Part shown: positions 1 through 8,713 of the stretch, one piece after another
How the letters are laid out: every line of letters begins with the position of its first letter
Numbering within the stretch: the first letter of the stretch is position 1
Origin: Bacteroidota bacterium
GTDB lineage: Bacteria > Bacteroidota > Bacteroidia > Chitinophagales > LD1
Length of the DNA stretch: 64,000 nucleotides
Assembly: GCA_016715625.1 (NCBI GenBank)
Contig: JADJZU010000002.1
Span: forward strand, 62,001 to 126,000
Reading direction: 5' to 3'
Position numbers and translations under genes: made by a program
Notes under the pieces: model-generated
Database searches by the model: none
What the model saw: the letters and a program-made list of their open reading frames with translations, nothing else
What the model was told of the DNA's origin: nothing

Positions 1-738
1 ATGACTTATCTTCCATAGGTCCGGTTAGTTATTCAACCGCTAATCACGGAATCTTTAGTGGTTTCGGATACTTGTTTTAGTTATGCTCCTGATACATTGT
101 TCTGTGGCACAGAAACCATCACTTTCTCCTCTTGCAATAGTTTAAATGAGTGCGATACAGTTGTTTATATTTTCAAGGTGAATACTCCGCTGTTTGCATC
201 TGAGGTGTTAGTCACCTTACCCAAAAATTCCAACATCCTTTATTGTCCCTACTTTGACGATTTAATTTGTCCGGCACATAACTTGCAAATACTAAAAAAT
301 CCCGCCCATGGTACATACCAGTTGGTGGGAGACTCTTGCATCCGCTACTTTCCTTATTTCAATTACACTGGCACGGATACAATGAAGTTAATAGGATGCG
401 ACATTTGTGGGTTAAATCATTGCGATACATTGAATGTTGTCTTCAACGTCATAGATCCAAATGCTGTTAAAGGGCAACAGAGTTTGGTTGTCATTGGGGT
501 ATATCCAAATCCTGTAGATGATTTATTGTTTGTGCAGTATTACCTGCATAGCCCCTCGGTAATGGTATTTGAAATTTTTGATGTAAATGGAAAATTGATA
601 AGTGCCGATAGCTACCACCATGGAAACTCCGGTTTATTGTATGCGAAAATTAATGCATCAAATCTTGCACCGGGGGTTTACACTTTTAAGATGACTGCCG
701 GCAGTAGTGTATACTCCAAAGCTATTATTAAGCATTGA
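1..738 (+). pseudogene. 3' end of T9SS-sorted cell-surface protein, frame broken near base 60
   Basis: This is the C-terminal part of a secreted protein whose start lies before the window. Two similar Cys-containing modules of roughly 90 residues can be seen, each with a pattern like NPAHGTY...GDSC.RYFP...TGTDTM...CDT...VFNV. This resembles the repeated cadherin/Ig-like modules of Bacteroidota adhesins. The last ~80 residues form a T9SS type A sorting domain (VYPNPVDD, then GKLI, then LAPGVYTF), so the protein is probably exported by T9SS and anchored or released at the surface. In the frame running to position 738 there is a stop at 16-18. The frame beginning at base 3 encodes the missing half of the upper module (STANHGIFS) and joins the lower one if one G of the GG at 60-61 is removed. 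I therefore treat 1-738 as one gene with a one-base frame break. The function is otherwise unknown. Confidence 0.75.
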
Positions 739-774
739 TATGGCTTTAGTCAGAGTAGTTCTATCTAATGTTTA

Positions 775-782
775 TTTATTTG
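775..782 (+). promoter_or_regulatory. candidate -7 box of a leaderless accA promoter
   Basis: TTTATTTG matches the Bacteroidota -7 consensus TAnnTTTG at 7 of 8 positions counting the two free ones. It ends exactly 4 nt before the accA ATG, which would place the transcription start at or next to the start codon. No convincing -33 TTTG is visible at the usual spacing. Confidence 0.35.
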
Positions 783-786
783 CACT

Positions 787-1740
787 ATGACATTCCTTGA
801 ATTTGAAGAGCCGATAAAAGAGTTGTATGAGCAGTTGGAGGGCCTGCGGCAATCAGGTGCGCCTTCTGATGCAAGCCTGGAGCAGTCTATCAGCGATTTG
901 GAAGAAAAGATTGCGGAGAAACGCAGAGCGATATTTGCTAATCTTACTGTTTGGCAGCGAATACAAACGAGTCGCCATCCGGACCGACCATATTCTCTGT
1001 ATTACTTTGAAACAATGTGCGAACATTTTGTCGAGCTATTTGGCGACAGAAGTTTTAAAGATGATAAGGCTATAGTAGGTGGGCTTGGAACGATGGAGGG
1101 TAAATCGTATATGTTTATTGGCCACCAAAAGGGGAACAATACAAAATCGCGACAGTTCCGGAACTTTGGAATGCCGAATCCGGAAGGCTATAGGAAAGCA
1201 TTGAGGTTAATGAAACTGGCCGAGAAATTTAACAAGCCGGTAGTTTGTCTCATTGACACCCCGGGGGCATATCCCGGTGAAGAGGCAGAACAGCGGGGTC
1301 AGGGCGAAGCAATAGCCAGAAACCTGATGCAAATGGCCGCATTGAAAGTCCCTGTGTTGTGTATCGTGATTGGTGAAGGTGCTTCCGGTGGGGCATTGGG
1401 TATTGGTGTTGGTGACCGGTTATTTATGCTGGAGAATACTTGGTTTTCGGTTATTTCTCCCGAGGGCTGTGCCTCTATTTTGTGGCGCTCCGCTGAGCAT
1501 AAAGAAAAAGCCGCTGAAGCGCTCAAGCCCACAGCAGCCGATTTGTTTCAAATTAAGATTATTGATGGCATTGTGAAAGAGCCGATAGGAGGCGCACATG
1601 CCAATCCATTTGAGATGGCCACCACTCTCAAAAAGGTGATTATTAAAAATATAGCAGAGCTTGAAAAGTGGAGTGCAGCTCAGCGAATATCCAATCGTAT
1701 TCGAAATTTTGAACGCATGGGCGTTTATGAAACCGTATAG
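787..1740 (+). CDS. accA: acetyl-CoA carboxylase carboxyltransferase subunit alpha
   Basis: AccA pairs with AccD to move the carboxyl group from carboxybiotin to acetyl-CoA, giving malonyl-CoA for fatty-acid synthesis in the cytoplasm. The 317-residue length is normal for the family. A short N-terminal helical part (LEFEEPIKELYEQLEGL) is followed by the crotonase-fold core with HPDRPYSLYYFE, the IDTPGAYPG loop near residue 160 and the GASGGALGIGVGD oxyanion-hole stretch near 198. accD is not in the window. The ATG at 787 gives the standard N-terminus, and a candidate -7 box lies 4 nt upstream. The next gene starts 20 nt downstream on the same strand, so co-transcription with the small gene and dapA is likely. 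Confidence 0.97.
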   Translation: MTFLEFEEPIKELYEQLEGLRQSGAPSDASLEQSISDLEEKIAEKRRAIFANLTVWQRIQTSRHPDRPYSLYYFETMCEHFVELFGDRSFKDDKAIVGGLGTMEGKSYMFIGHQKGNNTKSRQFRNFGMPNPEGYRKALRLMKLAEKFNKPVVCLIDTPGAYPGEEAEQRGQGEAIARNLMQMAALKVPVLCIVIGEGASGGALGIGVGDRLFMLENTWFSVISPEGCASILWRSAEHKEKAAEALKPTAADLFQIKIIDGIVKEPIGGAHANPFEMATTLKKVIIKNIAELEKWSAAQRISNRIRNFERMGVYETV

Positions 1741-1760
1741 CGCACTACATAAATAGAGGA

Positions 1761-2303
1761 ATGAAAATCTGGGACGACATAAAGTTGTTTTTTTATAAGC
1801 GAGCATTAGCCGAGCAGCTCAAGAATTTAAAGTGCAGTAGAAAAGTCACTAATCTGGAGGATGCCAAATCGGTTGGTGTTATCTACGATAGCACCAATCC
1901 CGATAATGACATTATTGTAACCAAATTCTCCGAGGAATTGCGGAAGCAAGGCAAAACAGTGCAACTGATGGGGTATGTGCACGACACAAAAATTGACCAC
2001 AAAGCGGATATCACCGTGTTCAATAAAAATAATTTGTCATGGTATATGGTGCCCAAAGACGCTCGGGTCGATAAATTTGTGTCAGAGCCTTTCGATTTGC
2101 TTTTTGCGGCTAACACATCTAAGAATCTTCCTCTGGAATTCATTGCCCGACTTTCTAAGGCGAAATGGCGAGTAGGTCCTTTTGATGCACAAAAAACAGA
2201 CTGTTATGACTTGATGGTGAATACATCAGGCAAAACGGAGGTCAACTATTTTTTACAACAAGCAACACATTTTTTAAAACAGATAAGATATGATTCAAAG
2301 TAA
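1761..2303 (+). CDS. conserved Bacteroidota protein of unknown function (DUF6913-like)
   Basis: This 180-residue cytoplasmic protein has no signal peptide or membrane segment. From memory of the family it matches a small group of uncharacterised Bacteroidota proteins (DUF6913), but I cannot confirm this without a profile search. A basic helical start (KLFFYKRALAEQLKNLKCSRK) leads into an alternating alpha/beta pattern: VGVIYDSTNPDNDIIVTKF, then a strand ending in MGYVHD, then FDLLFAANTSKNLPLEFIARLSKAKWRVGPF. This looks like a compact Rossmann-like or thioredoxin-like fold. Its last 14 nt overlap the start of dapA, which implies translational coupling. No catalytic motif is recognised. Confidence 0.7.
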   Translation: MKIWDDIKLFFYKRALAEQLKNLKCSRKVTNLEDAKSVGVIYDSTNPDNDIIVTKFSEELRKQGKTVQLMGYVHDTKIDHKADITVFNKNNLSWYMVPKDARVDKFVSEPFDLLFAANTSKNLPLEFIARLSKAKWRVGPFDAQKTDCYDLMVNTSGKTEVNYFLQQATHFLKQIRYDSK

Positions 2304-3168
2304 ACTAAGAGGAACCGGAGTTGCGTTAGTTACTCCCTTTAATCAAGACGGAAGTGTTGATTTTGCCGGGCTGGAGAGGCTCATTAATTATTGCATTGAG
2401 GGAGGCGTGGAGTATTTGGTTTCCTTAGGCACCACTGGCGAAAGTGTCAATTTAGATAAAGAGGAAAAACGGGAGGTGTTGAACTTTACAATTGAGAAAA
2501 ATGGAGGTAGAGTGCCGCTGGTTGCAGGGTTTGGCGGCAATAGCACACATCAGGTGATAAAAGACCTGCAGCAGTATCATTTTAAAGGTGTGGACGCAGT
2601 ATTATCGGTGTCGCCTTATTACAACAAGCCCACACAAGAAGGTATTTTTCAGCATTATAAAGCTGTAGCTGCAGAGAGTCCCGTGCCGGTTATCTTGTAT
2701 AATGTGCCGGGTCGCACATCGTCTAATATGCAGGCTGCAACTACCCTCCGTTTAGCGGAAATCCCAAATATTATCGGGATGAAAGAGGCATCCGGTGATT
2801 TTGCTCAATGTATGCAGTTGGTGAAAAATAAACCCAAAGATTTTTTGCTAATCTCTGGTGACGACAACATCACTCTGGGTCTGATCGCCTATGGATTTGA
2901 TGGTGTAATTTCTGTTGTTGGTCAGGCCTTCCCTAAAATCTTTACCGATATGGTAAGAGCCTCTCTTCAGGGAGACTTTGCCACAGCTCGTTCCTTACAT
3001 TTTAAACTGAACGATATTACCGATATGCTTTTTGCGGAAGGAAACCCGGCTGGGGTTAAATATGCGCTGCATTTGCAAAAAGTATGCAGCGATCACCTAC
3101 GCTTGCCGCTGGTGGGATTATCGGATGCGCTTAAAAAGCGCATGGAACTGGCCGTTAGCGGCTTGTAA
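2290..3168 (+). CDS. dapA: 4-hydroxy-tetrahydrodipicolinate synthase
   Basis: DapA condenses pyruvate with aspartate semialdehyde in the first committed step toward diaminopimelate and lysine. The 292-residue length is typical of this TIM-barrel family. The visible motifs are GTGVALVTPF at the start, the GTTGES pyruvate-binding loop, SPYYNKPTQEG, the catalytic Tyr in YNVPGRT near residue 137, and the Schiff-base Lys in GMKEASGD at about residue 165. The start overlaps the preceding gene by 14 nt, so it is probably the third gene of an accA-led operon. A 148-nt gap then separates it from parE. Confidence 0.97.
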   Translation: MIQSKLRGTGVALVTPFNQDGSVDFAGLERLINYCIEGGVEYLVSLGTTGESVNLDKEEKREVLNFTIEKNGGRVPLVAGFGGNSTHQVIKDLQQYHFKGVDAVLSVSPYYNKPTQEGIFQHYKAVAAESPVPVILYNVPGRTSSNMQAATTLRLAEIPNIIGMKEASGDFAQCMQLVKNKPKDFLLISGDDNITLGLIAYGFDGVISVVGQAFPKIFTDMVRASLQGDFATARSLHFKLNDITDMLFAEGNPAGVKYALHLQKVCSDHLRLPLVGLSDALKKRMELAVSGL

Positions 3169-3304
3169 GCCCTCTTTTACCTTTAAATTGTCCTACTTTT
3201 TATCAACACGGTGGAGTTGTTGATTATTAGCGCGCTTCTACATTCGCGCCTCGCTAATTTCACTTAGCACAATGCCAACGCAAATACATTGCGTTGACCA
3301 ATTT

Positions 3305-3312
3305 AATAATTG
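3305..3312 (+). promoter_or_regulatory. candidate -7 box directly upstream of parE
   Basis: AATAATTG is a weak match to TAnnTTTG but ends exactly 4 nt before the preferred parE ATG, the same gap seen at accA, thyA, nth and arfB. On its own it is marginal, and the conserved gap is the main argument. It also argues against the in-frame ATG at 3272, which lies upstream of it. Confidence 0.25.
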
Positions 3313-3316
3313 CACC

Positions 3317-5203
3317 ATGGCTAAAATACAAGAAGAGGCACGCTATACCGAAGACGAGGTAAAAACACTTGACTGGCTCGAACATATACGCATTCGCCCC
3401 GGCATGTACATCGGAAAAACGGGCGATGGTTCATCCATGGATGACGGTATTTACATTTTGCTCAAAGAGGTCATTGATAACTGTATTGACGAATACCAAA
3501 TGGGTTACGGCAAAAAGGTTGATATAACTGTAACGAAAGAAAAAGTGACCGTTCGTGACTATGGCCGGGGAATTCCGCTCGGAAAGTTGATTGACTGTGT
3601 TTCGCAGATTAATACCGGTGCAAAGTATGATTCCAAAGCGTTTAAAAAATCGGTAGGATTAAACGGAGTGGGTACTAAAGCAGTAAATGCATTATCGGTA
3701 TATTTTAAGGCTTATGCGGTGCGCGAGGGGCAAAAGAAAGTTGCCGAGTTTGAATGTGGCAAACTGGTGAAAGACCATAAACTGGAAAAAACAGATGAGC
3801 CAAACGGAACTTATATTGAATTTTTACCCGACAATAAGATTTTTAAGAATTATCACTACATGCACGAGTATGTAGAAACAATGATTCAGAATTATACCTA
3901 CCTGAATACCGGACTCACCTTTTATTACAATGGGAATCGGTACGTGTCGCAGCGAGGGCTCTTCGACTTGCTGACCAAAAAGAAAGAGAATTCTGACCTC
4001 ATCTATCCAATCATTCATCTCTCCAGCGATGACATTGAAATAGCGTTAACACACAACCATCAATATGGCGAAGAGTATTATTCTTTTGTAAATGGACAGT
4101 ACACCGTTCAGGGTGGTACGCATTTGTTAGCCTTTCGGGAGGCGGTTGTTAAAACCATTCGCGATTTTTACAAGAAAGATTTTGATGCAGTAGATATTCG
4201 CGAAGCAATAGTGGGCGCTGTTTCAGTGCGAATTCAGGAGCCGGTTTTTGAAAGCCAGACTAAAACAAAACTGGGTACAGATAAACTGCATGGGGAGGAA
4301 AAAACCATGAAGCAGTTTTTGCTCGAATTTATCAAGGAAAATCTAGATAACTATTTGCATAAAAATCCGCAAACTGCACAGGCTTTATTAAAACGGATTT
4401 TACAAAGCGAGCGCGAAAGAAAAGAGATAGCCGGAATTAAAAAATTGGCCAACGAACGGGCAAAGAAAGCGAACATTCATAATAAAAAGTTGCGCGATTG
4501 TCGTATGCATTTTAACGATGAAAAGGCTGCCGACCGTTTGCTCACCACCTTGTTTATTACCGAAGGTGATTCTGCCAGTGGCTCCATCACCAAGAGCCGC
4601 AATCCTGATTTGCAAGCCGTGTTTTCACTCCGGGGTAAGCCACTGAACTGTTTCGGATTAACCAAAAAAGTGGTATACGAGAATGAAGAGTTTAATCTGT
4701 TGCAGCATGCGCTGAACATTGAAGATAGCATAGACGACCTGCGCTACAATAACATCATAGTAGCCACCGATGCCGATGTGGATGGCATGCATATTCGTTT
4801 GCTCCTGCTCACCTTTTTCCTGCAGTTTTTCCCTGACTTGATTCGCAACGGGCATGTCAAGATTCTGGAAACACCGCTGTTTCGTGTACGCAATAAACAA
4901 AAGACAATTTACTGCTATGATGAATCTGAAAAACAAGCGGCTATCAAGGAGTTGAAAGGTAACCCGGAAATTACCCGATTCAAAGGCTTGGGTGAAATTT
5001 CGCCACAGGAATTTGAAGGTTTCATAGGCGAGGACATTCGCGTGAGCCCTGTTATCATCGAGGACAAAATAAAAATTGAGAGCCTGCTTTCTTACTATAT
5101 GGGCAAAAATACGGAGGACCGTCAGAAATTTATCATTGAAAATCTTCGCATCGAAAAAGACGATGTGCGCGAGTTGGAAAGCATAGCGGCAGAGGTGGAG
5201 TAA
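3317..5203 (+). CDS. parE: DNA topoisomerase IV subunit B
   Basis: This is the ATPase subunit of topoisomerase IV, which with ParC decatenates daughter chromosomes. The GHKL ATPase domain is shown by LEHIRIRPGMYIG, EVIDNCIDEY, DYGRGIP and LNGVGTKAVNALS. The TOPRIM part is shown by FITEGDSASGS and the metal-binding DADVDGMHIRLLLL near two thirds of the length. At about 628 residues it has ParE rather than GyrB length, with no GyrB insert. I chose ATG 3317 (MAKIQEEARY...) over an in-frame ATG at 3272, because the 15 extra residues do not resemble the family and a possible -7 box lies between the two. parC follows after 33 nt, and the pair is the usual Bacteroidota parE-parC arrangement. Confidence 0.93.
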   Translation: MAKIQEEARYTEDEVKTLDWLEHIRIRPGMYIGKTGDGSSMDDGIYILLKEVIDNCIDEYQMGYGKKVDITVTKEKVTVRDYGRGIPLGKLIDCVSQINTGAKYDSKAFKKSVGLNGVGTKAVNALSVYFKAYAVREGQKKVAEFECGKLVKDHKLEKTDEPNGTYIEFLPDNKIFKNYHYMHEYVETMIQNYTYLNTGLTFYYNGNRYVSQRGLFDLLTKKKENSDLIYPIIHLSSDDIEIALTHNHQYGEEYYSFVNGQYTVQGGTHLLAFREAVVKTIRDFYKKDFDAVDIREAIVGAVSVRIQEPVFESQTKTKLGTDKLHGEEKTMKQFLLEFIKENLDNYLHKNPQTAQALLKRILQSERERKEIAGIKKLANERAKKANIHNKKLRDCRMHFNDEKAADRLLTTLFITEGDSASGSITKSRNPDLQAVFSLRGKPLNCFGLTKKVVYENEEFNLLQHALNIEDSIDDLRYNNIIVATDADVDGMHIRLLLLTFFLQFFPDLIRNGHVKILETPLFRVRNKQKTIYCYDESEKQAAIKELKGNPEITRFKGLGEISPQEFEGFIGEDIRVSPVIIEDKIKIESLLSYYMGKNTEDRQKFIIENLRIEKDDVRELESIAAEVE

Positions 5204-5236
5204 AGTTGTTTTTATATAATCAGAAAAGATTGTTTC

Positions 5237-7837
5237 ATGAGCGATAAAGAAAATAAGGAGGAGAAAGCAGCCTCCGGTTCAGCTGAAGTGGGAGGTGCAC
5301 TACATGTGGATGGCATGTTCCAAAACTGGTTTTTGGATTATGCCAGTTATGTAATTCTTGAAAGAGCCGTTCCGGCTATTGAGGATGGTTTAAAACCCGT
5401 TCAGCGTAGAATTTTGCACGCGCTTAACGAAATGGATGATGGTCGCTTTAATAAAGTGGCGAACGTGATAGGACAAAGTATGCAATACCACCCGCATGGT
5501 GATGCCAGCATTGGTGATGCGTTGGTAAACATGGGTCAAAAGGAGTTGCTATTTGATACGCAGGGAAACTGGGGCGATGTGCGCACCGGTGATTCTGCTG
5601 CGGCTCCGCGTTACATTGAAGTTCGCCTCTCCAGGTTTGCAAAAGATGTAGCCTTCAATGGCGATATAACAGACTGGCAGTTGAGTTATGATGGACGCAA
5701 GAAAGAACCCATCGCCCTCCCCATGAAATTTCCATTGCTCCTTTCGCAGGGGGCCGATGGCATTGCAGTTGGCTTATCTACCAAAATACTTCCACATAAC
5801 TTTATCGAATTGTGCGAAGCGAGTATCAACTATTTGGAAGGCAGACGATTTCGATTACTGCCCGATTTTCCTACCGGAGGTTATGTAGATATCAGTGAAT
5901 ACAATAAGGGAGAGCGAGGGGGCAAAGTGAAGGTTCGCGCCAAAATTGAAGTAGTGGACAAAAAGACGCTTGCCATTCGTGAAATACCTTTTAGTACCAC
6001 CACCGGTAGTTTGATTGAAAGCATACTGAAAGCACAGGACAAGGGAAAAATTAAGATCAAAAAAGTGACAGACAACACCGCCAAAGAAGTGGAGGTGTTG
6101 ATTGATTTGGTTCCCGGCACCGACCCGGATGTAACGATCGATGCGCTTTATGCATTTACAGATTGCCAGAGTTCAATTTCCGTAAACGCTTGTGTCATTG
6201 TGGATGATAAGCCTCGGTTCATGAACGTAAATGAAATTCTGGAGCTTTGCACGGAGCGCACAAAAGAACTGTTGCGAAAGGAGCTGGAGATTAAGCAGAG
6301 TGATCTGAACGAGAAGTGGCACTTTTCTTCGCTCGAAAAAATATTTATTGAAAAACGTATCTACCGGAATATAGAAGAATGTGAAACATGGGAGGCTGTG
6401 ATAGAGACGATTGATAAAGGACTCAAGCCATACAAAAAACTATTCAAGCGCGATATAACTACCGATGATATTGTTCGCCTCACTGAGATAAAGATTAAAC
6501 GCATTTCAAAGTTCGATTCGTTTAAAGCGGATGAAGAAATACGGGCAGTTGATGAGGCGTTGAAGCAGGTAGCTTACGATTTAAAGCATTTGACTGAGTT
6601 TACGGTGGCGTTCTACCAGAATTTGCTGAAGAAATACGGTAAGGGACGGGAACGTAAAACGGAAGTTAAGGGCTTTGAAGAGATTGAAGTGAAACAGGTA
6701 GCAGCCACTAACGCCAAGTTGTATGTGAATCGCGAGGAAGGCTTCTTTGGTACAGGATTGAAGAAAGATGAATTCGTATGTGAGTGCAGCGATTTGGACG
6801 ATATTATTGCGTTTACCCGAAATGGCAAACTGATGGTCAGTCGCATTGGTGATAAAAAGTTTATTGGCAAAGATATCTTGCACATTGCCGTTTGGAAAAA
6901 GAACGATGAGCGCACTGCTTACAACATGGCCTATTACGATGGTGCCAGCAAACGAACCTTCGTTAAGCGCTTTAATGTTACCGGTATTACACGCGACAAA
7001 GATTATGACCTTACACAAGGAACCGCGGGCTCTAAGGTGTTATACTTTACTGCGAATGCAAATAGTGAAAGTGAGTTGGTAAAAGTGCAATTGCATCCAA
7101 ACTCTACTGCGCGTATCAAGGACTTTGAATTCGATTTTGGAACCATTGAGATTAAAGGCAGAGGCGCAGTTGGGAATATACTTACCAAGTATCCGGTCCG
7201 TAAAGTAGAGTTGCTGGAAAAGGGCAAATCCTCTATTGGTGGAATGAAAATCTGGTTTGACGAGAAATTTGGAAGAATTGTAAACGAAGAAAAAGACAAG
7301 GCTAAGTATTTAGGAGAGTTTAATACCGGAGACCAAATCATAGTAGCTTACAAAGACGGAAATATTGAACTCACCAATTTCGAATTGACGAATAAATATG
7401 AGGCAGATGATTTAGTGTCACTCGAAAAATTCAATCCGGATGGCATCTATAGCGCTGTGTATTACGATGGCGAAAGCAAAAACTATTATGTGAAACGATT
7501 TAAGGTAGAGCTCAAGACGGAGAAGTTTAAATCTCCGATAACCACCGAGCATAACCATAGCAAGTTGCATGTGTTTTCTTCCTGGCCCGAGGTATTTGTT
7601 AAGTTCAACGTAACGAAGGGCAAAGACAAAGAAAAGGTAGAAATGGAATTGAAAGTTAACGACTTGATAGACGTTAAAGGATGGAAAGCGCTCGGCAATC
7701 GTTTGACACAGTTTGATGTGGCAGGCAAGATTTCGGAGGTGAATAAATTGCCCGAAAAGGTAAACATTGGTACCACCATTGAGTTAGATGTAAATCCCAA
7801 AGCCGGTAAAAAGGGGAACCAGGGAGACCTTTTCTAG
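5237..7837 (+). CDS. parC: DNA topoisomerase IV subunit A
   Basis: This subunit cuts and rejoins DNA for topoisomerase IV. The N-terminal breakage-reunion domain has PVQRRILHAL, the QSMQYHPHGDASIGD winged-helix region and the catalytic Tyr126 in APRYIE. The long C-terminal half is beta-rich with repeated blade-like segments (GKLMVSRIGDKKF, GAVGNILTKYPV, and so on), consistent with the DNA-wrapping propeller. Its 866 residues fit the Bacteroidota ParC group, and the company of parE rather than gyrB supports ParC over GyrA. It ends 26 nt before a strong terminator at 7863, which closes the accA-parC block. Confidence 0.93.
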   Translation: MSDKENKEEKAASGSAEVGGALHVDGMFQNWFLDYASYVILERAVPAIEDGLKPVQRRILHALNEMDDGRFNKVANVIGQSMQYHPHGDASIGDALVNMGQKELLFDTQGNWGDVRTGDSAAAPRYIEVRLSRFAKDVAFNGDITDWQLSYDGRKKEPIALPMKFPLLLSQGADGIAVGLSTKILPHNFIELCEASINYLEGRRFRLLPDFPTGGYVDISEYNKGERGGKVKVRAKIEVVDKKTLAIREIPFSTTTGSLIESILKAQDKGKIKIKKVTDNTAKEVEVLIDLVPGTDPDVTIDALYAFTDCQSSISVNACVIVDDKPRFMNVNEILELCTERTKELLRKELEIKQSDLNEKWHFSSLEKIFIEKRIYRNIEECETWEAVIETIDKGLKPYKKLFKRDITTDDIVRLTEIKIKRISKFDSFKADEEIRAVDEALKQVAYDLKHLTEFTVAFYQNLLKKYGKGRERKTEVKGFEEIEVKQVAATNAKLYVNREEGFFGTGLKKDEFVCECSDLDDIIAFTRNGKLMVSRIGDKKFIGKDILHIAVWKKNDERTAYNMAYYDGASKRTFVKRFNVTGITRDKDYDLTQGTAGSKVLYFTANANSESELVKVQLHPNSTARIKDFEFDFGTIEIKGRGAVGNILTKYPVRKVELLEKGKSSIGGMKIWFDEKFGRIVNEEKDKAKYLGEFNTGDQIIVAYKDGNIELTNFELTNKYEADDLVSLEKFNPDGIYSAVYYDGESKNYYVKRFKVELKTEKFKSPITTEHNHSKLHVFSSWPEVFVKFNVTKGKDKEKVEMELKVNDLIDVKGWKALGNRLTQFDVAGKISEVNKLPEKVNIGTTIELDVNPKAGKKGNQGDLF

Positions 7838-7862
7838 CCGGCCCCTAAACCGATTCATATCT

Positions 7863-7904
7863 CACAGGCGATTAACTTTATTTAATCGCCTGTGTGTTTT
7901 TTAA
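7863..7904 (+). terminator. Rho-independent terminator after parC
   Basis: A perfect 13-bp stem, CACAGGCGATTAA paired with TTAATCGCCTGTG (7863-7875 with 7882-7894), has a 6-nt loop and is followed by a T-rich tract. It overlaps an in-frame GTG at 7894 that would otherwise be read as the start of the next gene. Confidence 0.9.
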
Positions 7905-7918
7905 TCTTATTCAAAAAT

Positions 7919-7926
7919 TACATTTG
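7919..7926 (+). promoter_or_regulatory. candidate -7 box for the GT2 glycosyltransferase gene
   Basis: TACATTTG is a perfect TAnnTTTG match. It lies just after the terminator and ends 6 nt before the preferred GTG start at 7933, implying a very short or absent leader. No clear -33 element is seen because the terminator tail occupies that position. Confidence 0.45.
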
Positions 7927-7932
7927 CTTCCA

Positions 7933-8664
7933 GTGAGTCATTGCCTGGTTATCATTCCCACTTACAACGAAATCGGTAACATCGAAAAAATGGTGCGAAA
8001 AGTGTTTTCGCTTTCATTGCCGTTCGATTTATTGATTATTGATGATGGCTCACCCGATGGGACAGCCGCAAAAGTTAAATCCCTTCAGGAAGTGTATGCC
8101 AATAGGCTTTTTTTATTGGAGCGCAAAGGCAAACTTGGCTTAGGCACGGCCTACATCACCGGTTTCAAGTGGGCATTGGAGCGCAGCTATGAGTATATTT
8201 TTGAAATGGATTGTGATTTTAGTCACAGTCCCGATGATTTAATTCGGCTCTATGATTCTTGCAGCAAAGAGGGGAATGATGTGGCTATTGGGTCAAGGTA
8301 TGTAAAAGGCGGTGGATTTGTGAATTGGCCTCAGGATAGAATCCGCCTTTCCAAAAATGCATCGCTGTATGTAAATCTTGTAACCGGGATAAAGATAAAA
8401 GACCCGACAGCCGGATTTATCTGTTACAAACGAAAAGTTTTAGAAACAATCGATTTGAGCAAAATCCGGTTTGTGGGTTACGCTTTTCAAATAGAAATGA
8501 AATTCGCAGCCCGAAAACTGGGCTTTAAAATAGCAGAGGTCCCCATCATATTCACCGAGCGGGTGGAAGGAGTTTCTAAAATGAGTCGGAACATCATTAA
8601 AGAAGGAATTTTGGGAGTGCTCAAGATTCAGTGGAACAGTTTTTTTACGTCTTACAAAAAATAG
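7933..8664 (+). CDS. GT2 glycosyltransferase, polyprenol-phosphate mannose synthase-like
   Basis: The protein probably transfers a hexose from a nucleotide sugar to undecaprenyl phosphate on the cytoplasmic membrane face, supplying lipid-linked sugar for glycan or glycoprotein assembly. The family is Dpm1-like GT2. The motifs are LVIIPTYNEIGNI at the start, LIIDDGSPDGTAAK, the EMDCDFSHSPDD metal/nucleotide site and GSRYVKGGGFVNWP. There is no C-terminal membrane domain, as in the short soluble Dpm1 type. I prefer GTG 7933 (VSHCLVIIPTYN) to the upstream in-frame GTG at 7894. The latter lies inside the terminator stem and adds 13 residues not expected in this family. The donor sugar cannot be told from the sequence. 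Confidence 0.85.
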   Translation: MSHCLVIIPTYNEIGNIEKMVRKVFSLSLPFDLLIIDDGSPDGTAAKVKSLQEVYANRLFLLERKGKLGLGTAYITGFKWALERSYEYIFEMDCDFSHSPDDLIRLYDSCSKEGNDVAIGSRYVKGGGFVNWPQDRIRLSKNASLYVNLVTGIKIKDPTAGFICYKRKVLETIDLSKIRFVGYAFQIEMKFAARKLGFKIAEVPIIFTERVEGVSKMSRNIIKEGILGVLKIQWNSFFTSYKK

Positions 8665-8713
8665 CCATGTATTTCGTGTAACTTTTACTTGTCTGCCCTC
8701 GTAAAGACAAGAG

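Noticed and set aside
3272..3316. Upstream ATG for parE
   Set aside because: The 15 residues it adds are not ParE-like, and the family begins close to the ATG at 3317.
7894..7896. GTG at 7894 as start of the GT2 gene
   Set aside because: It lies in the last bases of a perfect terminator stem, and the 13 extra residues do not match the family. GTG 7933 gives the usual N-terminus right after a -7 box.
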